The notes beneath the pieces were generated by a model that saw nothing but the letters and a program-made list of their open reading frames with translations, was not told the origin of the DNA and made no database searches. This document shows, piece by piece, positions 8,621-14,156 of a stretch of DNA of 14,671 nucleotides; position 1 is the stretch's first letter, and every line of letters begins with the position of its first letter. The DNA is from Candidatus Delongbacteria bacterium. GTDB lineage: Bacteria; Delongbacteria; UBA4055. The stretch spans positions 1 to 14,671 of the forward strand of contig JAQICF010000091.1 in NCBI GenBank assembly GCA_027858795.1. Reading direction: 5' to 3'. A program made the position numbers and the translations under genes.

Positions 8621-8655
8621 GGATCCCCGGTTCTGCGAGCAACCCGAGGATGACA
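8621..8655 (+). repeat. ATGACA-tailed imperfect hairpin (B1)
   Basis: ATCC-C-CGG-TT (8623-8632) can fold back on AA-CCCG-A-GGAT (8641-8651), followed by the ATGACA tail. It belongs with other hairpins in this window ending in ATGACA (8658-8693, 12019-12050, 14083-14107). Confidence 0.6.
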
Positions 8656-8657
8656 AA

Positions 8658-8693
8658 GATTGCCACGGATTTAAGACAATCCTCGCAATGACA
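8658..8693 (+). repeat. GATTGCC...GCAATGACA hairpin repeat (B2)
   Basis: GATTGCCACGGAT at the left and ATCCTCGCAATGACA at the right fold into an interrupted stem (ATTGC/GCAAT outside, GGAT/ATCC inside). A second copy with the same ends is at 12019-12050. Its last base is the first of AGGA (8693-8696), the ribosome binding site of the activase gene. Confidence 0.75.
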
Positions 8694-8701
8694 GGAATAA
8701 A

Positions 8702-9538
8702 ATGCACGGTACAATATTTAACATACAAAGATTTTCATTACACGATGGTCCTGGAATCAGGACAACAGTATTTTTCAAAGGCTGTCCGCTGAAATGTATC
8801 TGGTGTCATAATCCTGAAAGTATAAGTGGGAAAATTGAAACAGTTTTTGACAGTGAAAAATGTATTGACTGTATGATCTGCAAAGGTATCAGAGATATTT
8901 CCACTGCTGATAAATGTCCTGCAGACTCTATAGAAAAGATTGGCAACGAAATTACAGTTGAAGAATTATTCTCAGAGATAGAAAAAGATAAAGGCTATTA
9001 TGAAACTTCCAACGGAGGAGTTACTTTCTCAGGTGGTGAACCGTTGATGCAGTCAGAATTTATCTACGAAATTTTAAAAAAATGCAAAGTTAATGGAATT
9101 CATACTGCGATAGATACTTGTGGTTTTGCAAATTTAGATAATTTTGAGAAGATGTCTGAACTTGTTGATCTGTATTTATACGATCTGAAATTTATTGATA
9201 ACGCTCTTCACAAGAAATACACAGGTACAAGCAACGAAAAGATATTTTCGAATCTTAAATATCTTTCAGAAAAAAATAAAAGAATTTTTATCAGATTTCC
9301 TTTAATACCGGGTATAACTGATACTAAAAAAAATATTACTGAAGTTGTAGTATATCTCAAAGGAATTAATTTTGAACAAATAAATCTTTTATCATATCAC
9401 GGATATGCAAAAAACAAATATATTAAACTTGGTATTAAAGCTGAGATAGATGAGCTAGAAACAATAAGTGAAGAACGTCTTGAAGGAATAAAACAAAAGT
9501 TTATTTCGGCAGGATTTAAAACTGTCATTGGAGGGTAA
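8702..9538 (+). CDS. hypE: Glycyl radical enzyme activase (radical SAM), HypE-like
   Basis: This enzyme uses S-adenosylmethionine and a 4Fe-4S cluster to place the glycyl radical on its partner. The radical SAM motif CX3CX2C is C28, C32 and C35 (CPLKCIWC), after the family's GPGIRTTVFFKG; GGEP is at 111-114. An inserted ferredoxin-like part holds C54, C57 and C60 and then, after eleven residues, C72-P73. That is one compressed cluster site rather than the two usual in many activases. The 278 residues fall slightly short of the two-cluster members (about 300). AGGA five bases before the ATG supports the start. Its stop codon is followed immediately by the start of the HypD-like gene, so the two are almost certainly an operon and a matched pair. 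The symbol means the hydroxyproline system, not hydrogenase maturation. Activase function is sure; pairing with HypD rests on context. Confidence 0.88.
   Translation: MHGTIFNIQRFSLHDGPGIRTTVFFKGCPLKCIWCHNPESISGKIETVFDSEKCIDCMICKGIRDISTADKCPADSIEKIGNEITVEELFSEIEKDKGYYETSNGGVTFSGGEPLMQSEFIYEILKKCKVNGIHTAIDTCGFANLDNFEKMSELVDLYLYDLKFIDNALHKKYTGTSNEKIFSNLKYLSEKNKRIFIRFPLIPGITDTKKNITEVVVYLKGINFEQINLLSYHGYAKNKYIKLGIKAEIDELETISEERLEGIKQKFISAGFKTVIGG
9530..9535 (+). promoter_or_regulatory. Strong ribosome binding site inside the end of the activase gene
   Basis: GGAGGG forms part of the last two codons of the activase (Gly-Gly) and lies three bases before the ATG of the glycyl radical enzyme, with the upstream stop TAA exactly between. 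This points to coupled translation of the pair. Confidence 0.7.
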
Positions 9539-11938
9539 ATGCTCACTGATAGAGTAAAAAAACTTAGAACGCAAAGTCTGAAAGCTATTCCTCATATATG
9601 GATCGGAAGGGGAGAGATCGTTACCGATACATATCTTAAGAATGAAAATAAGGTTTCAACACCTGTTTTAAGAGCGTTAACTTTTAAAGATATTTTAGAG
9701 CAAAAACCTATCTGTATTAATGATGGTGAACTCATCGTAGGCGAAAAAGGTGACAGCCCGTCCGGAGCACCAACTTTTCCTGAACTTTGTTGTCATACGA
9801 AGAAAGATTTTGATGTAATGAACAACAGAGAAAAAATAAGTTTTAAGGTCGATAAAAATTCATACAAAATACATAAGAAGAAGATAAATCCTTTTTGGGA
9901 AAAAAGATCGATCCGACATAAGATACTTGAAACGATGTCAGAAGAATGGCTTGATGCATATAAAGCTGGTGTTTTCACTGAATTTATGGAACAGAGAGCG
10001 CCTGGTCATACTGTAGCTGATAAAAAAGTATTTACAAAAGGTTTCAATCAGTTCAAGTCAGAGATAAATGATTCTATTGATAAATTTGAAGCTGGTAACG
10101 ATTCTGACAAGCTTGATAGGATTGAGCAGTTGAAAGCTATGGATATTACTTGTGATGCGATAATCAGGTTTGCAGAACGTCATTCGGAAAAAGCTTTGGA
10201 ATTAGCCTCAACTGAAAGCGATCCTCAAAGAAAAAAAGAACTTGAAAATATAGCTGAAGTTTGTAAGTACGTTCCTGCTAATGCACCGAGAAATTTCCAC
10301 GAAGCTTTACAGGCTTACTGGTTCATTCATCTTGGTGTAACAACTGAACTAAACACATGGGATGCTTTTAATCCTGGTAGACTGGATCAACATTTACAGC
10401 CTTTCTATGAAGAAGGAATAAAGGACGGAAGTCTAACTAAAGAATCAGCCTATGAACTGCTTAATCTTTTCTGGATAAAGTTCAATAATCAACCTGCACC
10501 TCCTAAGGTAGGATTTACTCTGCTGGAAAGTGCAACTTATACAGATTTCGCAAATATAAATTCCGGTGGTCTGAAGACTGATGGATCTGATGCTGTGAAT
10601 GAGATGTCATACATGGTTCTAGATTGTATCGATGAAATGAGATTGCTTCAACCGAGTTCAAATATTCAAGTAAGTGAGAAAAATCCTGATAAATTCATTG
10701 AAAGAGCATTGCACATCCTTAAAAAAGGAGCAGGTCAACCATCTATCTTCAACTCTGATGCAGTAATTCAGGAAATGCTCAATATGGGTAAGTCAATTGA
10801 AGATGCCAGAGATGGTGGAACGAGTGGTTGTGTTGAGACTGGAGCATTCGGAAAGGAAGCTTATATTCTTCATGGCTATTTCAATCTTACAAAAATTCTC
10901 GATCTTACTTTGCATAATGGTTATGATAATTTTTCAGAGAAACAGCTTAGTGTTGGTACTGGTGATGCCATGTTCTTTGGTTCATTTGAAGAACTTATGT
11001 CAGCTTTCAAAGAGCAGTTAAAATATTTTATAGATATCAAGATCGAAGGAAGTAATAAAATTGCAGAGCTTTACGCAGAGACAATGCCAGCACCATTTCT
11101 TTCGGTTATCATAGATGATTGTATCTCTTCAGGTAAAGATTACAATGCAGGTGGAGCAAGGTATAATTCATCCTATATACAGGGAGTCGGAACAGGAACT
11201 ATCACAGACAGTTTATCAAGTATAAAGCAGCATGTTTTTGATGATCAAAGATTTACTATGCAATCCATGATTCAAGCAATTGATGATGATTTTGATGGAT
11301 ATGAAGTTCTTCATAGTATTGTGAAAAATAAGACTAGGAAATATGGTAATGATGATGACTATCCTGATTCATTGATGAAGGAAGTTTTTGAAGCATTCTA
11401 CGATTCAGTCAACGGAAGACCTAATGCTTTCCATGATTCTGTTAAGGGAAGAGCTAACGCTACTGGTGGTCATTACAGGATAAATATGTTGCCTACGACC
11501 AGCCATGTATATTTCGGTTCTGTGATAGGTGCAACTGCAGATGGAAGAAAATCTGGAAAGCCACTTTCGGAAGGTATATCTCCAGTTCAGGGAGCTGATA
11601 AGAAAGGTCCTACAGCAGTTTTAAAGTCAGCTTCAAAGATGGATCACTTGAAGACAGGTGGTACTCTTTTGAATCAGAAATTCACACCACAGATATTTAA
11701 CGATCCCAAAGGTGTTACTGCTATCAAAGATTTAGTGCGAACTTATTTTAAAATGAACGGACATCATCTGCAGTTCAATGTTGTGAATGCGGATACTTTA
11801 AGGGATGCTCAGCTTCATCCACAAAGCTATGGGGATTTGATCGTCAGGGTTGCAGGATACAGTGACTATTTTAATAATCTTGGAAAAGATCTTCAGGATG
11901 AGATCATTGAACGTACAGAGCAGTGCGTTGCAATTTAA
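9539..11938 (+). CDS. hypD: Glycyl radical enzyme, trans-4-hydroxy-L-proline dehydratase (HypD-like)
   Basis: An oxygen-sensitive glycyl radical enzyme of 799 residues. The thiyl cysteine and catalytic glutamate are C431 and E433 in TSGCVETGAFGKEAY; the radical glycine is G773 in RVAGYSDYFNNL near the C-terminus. D275 lies in TELNTWDAFNPGRLDQH. From memory, C. difficile HypD uses C434, E436, D278 and G765 in a ~789-residue chain, so the active-site positions match with a constant offset of three, and many long stretches (NDGELIVGEKGDSP, MEQRAPGHTV, KFNNQPAPPKVG, KTGGTLLNQ) look the same. HypD converts trans-4-hydroxyproline to pyrroline-5-carboxylate, which ProC then reduces to proline; no proC is in the window. 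Pyruvate formate-lyase is excluded by the single cysteine. An 11-residue tandem duplication at 620-641 is unusual and explains the shifted glycine. Hydrogenase-maturation HypD is unrelated. Confidence 0.88.
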   Translation: MLTDRVKKLRTQSLKAIPHIWIGRGEIVTDTYLKNENKVSTPVLRALTFKDILEQKPICINDGELIVGEKGDSPSGAPTFPELCCHTKKDFDVMNNREKISFKVDKNSYKIHKKKINPFWEKRSIRHKILETMSEEWLDAYKAGVFTEFMEQRAPGHTVADKKVFTKGFNQFKSEINDSIDKFEAGNDSDKLDRIEQLKAMDITCDAIIRFAERHSEKALELASTESDPQRKKELENIAEVCKYVPANAPRNFHEALQAYWFIHLGVTTELNTWDAFNPGRLDQHLQPFYEEGIKDGSLTKESAYELLNLFWIKFNNQPAPPKVGFTLLESATYTDFANINSGGLKTDGSDAVNEMSYMVLDCIDEMRLLQPSSNIQVSEKNPDKFIERALHILKKGAGQPSIFNSDAVIQEMLNMGKSIEDARDGGTSGCVETGAFGKEAYILHGYFNLTKILDLTLHNGYDNFSEKQLSVGTGDAMFFGSFEELMSAFKEQLKYFIDIKIEGSNKIAELYAETMPAPFLSVIIDDCISSGKDYNAGGARYNSSYIQGVGTGTITDSLSSIKQHVFDDQRFTMQSMIQAIDDDFDGYEVLHSIVKNKTRKYGNDDDYPDSLMKEVFEAFYDSVNGRPNAFHDSVKGRANATGGHYRINMLPTTSHVYFGSVIGATADGRKSGKPLSEGISPVQGADKKGPTAVLKSASKMDHLKTGGTLLNQKFTPQIFNDPKGVTAIKDLVRTYFKMNGHHLQFNVVNADTLRDAQLHPQSYGDLIVRVAGYSDYFNNLGKDLQDEIIERTEQCVAI
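11396..11461 (+). repeat. 33-base in-frame tandem duplication inside the HypD-like gene
   Basis: Codons 620-630 (FYDSVNGRPNA) are followed directly by codons 631-641 (FHDSVKGRANA). The two 33-base units agree at 26 positions by hand count, and several differences are silent, so the copy is not recent. Related enzymes, as I recall them, have one unit here. Confidence 0.85.
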
Positions 11939-11943
11939 ATTTC

Positions 11944-11967
11944 TCACAAAGGCACAAAGACACAAAG
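11944..11967 (+). repeat. Three tandem octamers NCACAAAG
   Basis: TCACAAAG, GCACAAAG and ACACAAAG follow each other six bases after the HypD-like stop codon and precede a GTAGGG hairpin by ten bases. Confidence 0.8.
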
Positions 11968-11977
11968 AAAAATAAAC

Positions 11978-12001
11978 TGTAGGGGCGTATTGCATACGCC
12001 C
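11978..12001 (+). repeat. GTAGGG hairpin, copy 2
   Basis: TGTAGGGGC leads into a perfect 8-base-pair stem, GGGCGTAT (11983-11990) with ATACGCCC (11994-12001), with the three-base loop TGC. Confidence 0.85.
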
Positions 12002-12008
12002 TGTTTTT
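11983..12008 (+). terminator. Possible rho-independent terminator for the hypE-hypD operon, formed by GTAGGG copy 2
   Basis: The 8-base-pair stem is followed after two bases by five T (12004-12008) and more T after one A. It lies 44 bases after the HypD-like stop. Of the five hairpins of this family only this one has a T-run in the right place. Confidence 0.5.
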
Positions 12009-12018
12009 ATTTAAACAA

Positions 12019-12050
12019 GATTGCCGCGGATATAAATCCTCGCAATGACA
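12019..12050 (+). repeat. GATTGCC...GCAATGACA hairpin repeat (B3)
   Basis: GATTGCCGCGGAT at the left and ATCCTCGCAATGACA at the right, with a short AT loop, form an interrupted stem (ATTGC/GCAAT and GGAT/ATCC). The ends match the copy at 8658-8693. Confidence 0.75.
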
Positions 12051-12081
12051 CACCTTAATTACATATAATTCAATATTCAAA

Positions 12082-12110
12082 TTGTAAGAACAATATTAAT
12101 ATCTTATATT
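12082..12110 (+). promoter_or_regulatory. Candidate sigma-70-type promoter for mnmE
   Basis: TTGTAA (12082-12087), a 17-base spacer and TATATT (12105-12110) lie 33 bases before the mnmE ATG, downstream of the repeats in this spacer. Spacer length and -10 match the holB candidate. Confidence 0.42.
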
Positions 12111-12143
12111 ATCTCACAATTATATTATATGAGTGAGTAAGTT

Positions 12144-13454
12144 ATGATCATAGCAGCATTAGCATCAGCTCCCGGGAAAGCGGGTATATCCGTAATAAGA
12201 CTTTCTGGTAGCGAGGCAATAAAATCAGTGAAAGAATATTTATCCATTGAGGATAAATTGCATGAAATAGAATACAGTAAGCTTTATCTGACAGATTTTA
12301 TCAATGAAGGTGAATTTATTGATCAGGTGACGGTTGCTTTTTTCAGGGAAGGTCATTCATATACAGGTGAAGAATCAGCAGAGATATTCTGCCATGGATC
12401 TCCGATAATTGTTAGGAAGATACTTGAAGCTTTATACCTGGAAAAAAATATCCGAGAGGCTAAACCTGGAGAATTTACAGAGAAAAGATTCATGAACGGA
12501 AAAATGGATCTTGTTCAGGCTGAAGCTGTGATAGATCTGATAAACTCTGAAAGTGATGCTGCATATATTTCTTCAACAGAGCAGCTCAAAGGTGGTTTGT
12601 CTGAGGAATTGAAAAAGATAAATGCCATGCTGATAGAACTTATGTCAATTCTTGAACTTGAGCTTGATTTTGCAGATGAAGACCTTGATTTTACTCCTAG
12701 CGATGAAATTACAGGTAAGATCAATATTGCAGTTGAAGTTATAAATAAATTTATAGACGGTTACCAGAAAGGTAGAATTTTCAGAGATGGTATCAAAGTT
12801 GCCTTGGTCGGAGAGGTTAATGTTGGGAAATCTTCTCTAATGAATGCTTTTCTAAAATCTGACAGAGTTATCGTTACAGACATTGCAGGCACTACCAGAG
12901 ATGTCATTGAAGAAAAGATAGAAGTAAACGGTTATTTATTAAGGATTTTTGACACAGCAGGTATTCGAGATACTGAGGATATCATTGAGAATGAAGGTAT
13001 CAGCAGATCAAGAAAGATTATGGAAGAATCAGATATAGTTCTTCATGTTATCGATTCCACCGATCCTTCTGAGGATGATTATTCTGGGAACGTGATCAAA
13101 GTTTATAACAAGACTGACCTTGAAGATGTTCTTATAGATGAAAATTCAGTGAAGATCAGCTGTAAAACTGGATCAGGAATTGAAGATCTGAAACACAAAA
13201 TAGTTAAAAATGTTATCGACGAAGAACTCACATATAGACCTTATTATATTTCAAATGTACGTCATCTGAATATCTTAAAGGAAACTGTTTCTCAGCTTGA
13301 ACAGGCAAAGGAATCTATTCAGCAGGGACAGAATAATGAAGTCGTTATCGTTGATATAAGACAGGCACTTGATACGCTTGGAGAGATCACAGGTGAAACA
13401 ACGAGTATGGATATAATAAATAATATCTTTGGAAACTTTTGTATAGGGAAGTAG
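12144..13454 (+). CDS. mnmE: tRNA uridine-5-carboxymethylaminomethyl modification GTPase MnmE (TrmE)
   Basis: MnmE works with MnmG to modify the wobble uridine (U34) of certain tRNAs, in the cytoplasm. The 436 residues contain the N-terminal folate-binding domain (IAALASAPGKAGISVIRLSG near 3-22), a helical domain, and an inserted G domain with G1 GEVNVGKS (223-230, K229), the TTRD switch, G3 DTAG (270-273) and G4 NKTD (322-325). The chain ends in the family's C-terminal CIGK with C433. It is only slightly shorter than the E. coli protein (about 454). An in-frame stop lies two codons upstream of ATG 12144, fixing the start; GAGTGAG precedes it. No mnmG is in the window. No sign of damage. Confidence 0.97.
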   Translation: MIIAALASAPGKAGISVIRLSGSEAIKSVKEYLSIEDKLHEIEYSKLYLTDFINEGEFIDQVTVAFFREGHSYTGEESAEIFCHGSPIIVRKILEALYLEKNIREAKPGEFTEKRFMNGKMDLVQAEAVIDLINSESDAAYISSTEQLKGGLSEELKKINAMLIELMSILELELDFADEDLDFTPSDEITGKINIAVEVINKFIDGYQKGRIFRDGIKVALVGEVNVGKSSLMNAFLKSDRVIVTDIAGTTRDVIEEKIEVNGYLLRIFDTAGIRDTEDIIENEGISRSRKIMEESDIVLHVIDSTDPSEDDYSGNVIKVYNKTDLEDVLIDENSVKISCKTGSGIEDLKHKIVKNVIDEELTYRPYYISNVRHLNILKETVSQLEQAKESIQQGQNNEVVIVDIRQALDTLGEITGETTSMDIINNIFGNFCIGK

Positions 13455-13455
13455 A

Positions 13456-13494
13456 GTCAAGTCATACTGAGTTTATCGAAGTGTTAGACTTGAC
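13456..13494 (+). repeat. Inverted repeat with 8-base arms after mnmE
   Basis: GTCAAGTC (13456-13463) and its exact reverse complement GACTTGAC (13487-13494) enclose 23 bases. It starts one base after the mnmE stop. The left part, read on the minus strand, ends in ...CAGTATGAC, so it may be an inverted relative of the ATGACA hairpins. No T-run follows on the plus strand. Confidence 0.75.
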
Positions 13495-13517
13495 AGGTAT
13501 GAGGTATGAAGTATAAG
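13490..13517 (+). promoter_or_regulatory. Candidate promoter built from repeats, upstream of the four-cysteine gene
   Basis: A perfect TTGACA (13490-13495), formed by the right arm of the inverted repeat, and TATAAG (13512-13517), formed by the third heptamer, are 16 bases apart. Transcripts from here would carry two GTAGGG hairpins in a leader of about 135 bases. Confidence 0.42.
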
Positions 13518-13524
13518 GTATGAG
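13497..13524 (+). repeat. Four tandem heptamers of GTATGAG type
   Basis: GTATGAG, GTATGAA, GTATAAG and GTATGAG lie back to back. The units share no sequence with the ACAATTG heptamers at 8548-8582, but unit length and position near a GTAGGG hairpin are alike. Confidence 0.85.
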
Positions 13525-13532
13525 TTAAAACC

Positions 13533-13558
13533 GTAGGGTCGGGGTTTACCTCCGACCT
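13533..13558 (+). repeat. GTAGGG hairpin, copy 3 (divergent)
   Basis: CGTAGGGTCGG is followed by CCGACCTA. GGTCGG (13537-13542) pairs with CCGACC (13552-13557), and the inner part pairs imperfectly with a wobble. Confidence 0.7.
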
Positions 13559-13612
13559 AAAACGAATTAAACATAAAGATTATTTACAGGAAGCAGGGAA
13601 GATAAGGAAGAA

Positions 13613-13640
13613 TGTAGGGGACGATTCCCATTCGTCCCCA
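13613..13640 (+). repeat. GTAGGG hairpin, copy 4
   Basis: TGTAGGGGACGA: GGGGACGA (13617-13624) pairs perfectly with TCGTCCCC (13632-13639) around TTCCCAT, the same loop as copy 1. Compared with copy 1 one stem pair is swapped from T-A to A-T. Confidence 0.85.
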
Positions 13641-13660
13641 GAAAAAACAAAGAGGATAAA

Positions 13661-14074
13661 ATGGAAAGTGAATTAAAGTTTGTTGATTATTGCCCAAAAT
13701 GTATAAATTATGATACTAATATTGGTGTATGTAGCAAAATTCATTTAAATGTTAAAGATTATCCTGCTAAATTCCAGAATAAATGTGCAGGTGAATATTT
13801 TGAAAAGGATCAAGAAAAAGCAAACGTTAATGAATCAAAAGTAAAACAAATTAAGCAATCTGAAGAAGCAAATATTTTAACTTCATCAGGATTCAGCACA
13901 TTCCTCAACATTTTAGGGTGGTTATTAGTAATATTCAGCATTATATGTCTTTTAGATTTTATATTGGTAAGAAAGTTGATTTTAATAAGATCTGAAGTAG
14001 AAGGACTGATTTTATTTGTTATAGGAATTAATTCTATTGGTCTTTCAAAAGTAATGAATAAATTAACAGATTAA
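13661..14074 (+). CDS. Small protein with N-terminal four-cysteine motif and two membrane segments, function unknown
   Basis: 137 residues; family not recognised. The N-terminus has C11-X2-C14-X9-C24-X17-C42 within YCPKC...GVCSK...NKCAGEYF, spaced like a small metal-binding knuckle (zinc or iron-sulfur; which cannot be told). A Lys/Glu/Asn-rich polar linker (about 48-75) leads to two hydrophobic segments, roughly 81-102 and 113-131, with Arg/Lys between them. The simplest model is a small inner-membrane hairpin carrying a cytoplasmic metal-binding head. GAGG five to six bases before ATG 13661 supports the start. It lies alone between two repeat-filled spacers, with a candidate repeat-borne promoter about 140 bases upstream, and alr 82 bases downstream. 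That it is a real gene rests on the good start site, the ordered cysteines and the clear membrane pattern. Confidence 0.75.
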   Translation: MESELKFVDYCPKCINYDTNIGVCSKIHLNVKDYPAKFQNKCAGEYFEKDQEKANVNESKVKQIKQSEEANILTSSGFSTFLNILGWLLVIFSIICLLDFILVRKLILIRSEVEGLILFVIGINSIGLSKVMNKLTD

Positions 14075-14082
14075 AACAAAAG

Positions 14083-14107
14083 ATCCTGAATCAAGTTCAG
14101 GATGACA
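14083..14107 (+). repeat. ATGACA-tailed hairpin (B4)
   Basis: ATCCTGAA (14083-14090) pairs perfectly with TTCAGGAT (14096-14103) around TCAAG, and the right arm runs into GACA. It lies nine bases after the stop of the four-cysteine gene and joins directly to GTAGGG copy 5. No T-run follows. Confidence 0.8.
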
Positions 14108-14108
14108 A

Positions 14109-14133
14109 TGTAGGGGCGTTATTAATAACGCCC
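14109..14133 (+). repeat. GTAGGG hairpin, copy 5
   Basis: TGTAGGGG leads into a perfect 20-base palindrome, GGGCGTTATT (14114-14123) with AATAACGCCC (14124-14133). The 13 bases GACAATGTAGGGG at its left edge are identical to those at copy 1. Confidence 0.85.
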
Positions 14134-14156
14134 GAATAAAGAAGGAAAATAAGAAT

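Noticed and set aside
8480..8728. 82-codon minus-strand frame across the aminotransferase end and its spacer
   Set aside because: It is mostly made of the tandem and hairpin repeats read backwards, so its coding appearance comes from repeat sequence.
9539..11938. Pyruvate formate-lyase, choline trimethylamine-lyase or glycerol dehydratase
   Set aside because: Pyruvate formate-lyase has two adjacent active-site cysteines, but here there is one. The GCVETGAFGKEAY context and overall resemblance favour HypD over CutC and glycerol dehydratase.
8580..14133. CRISPR array
   Set aside because: The repeats are separated by whole genes, vary in sequence and have no regular spacers; no cas gene is present.
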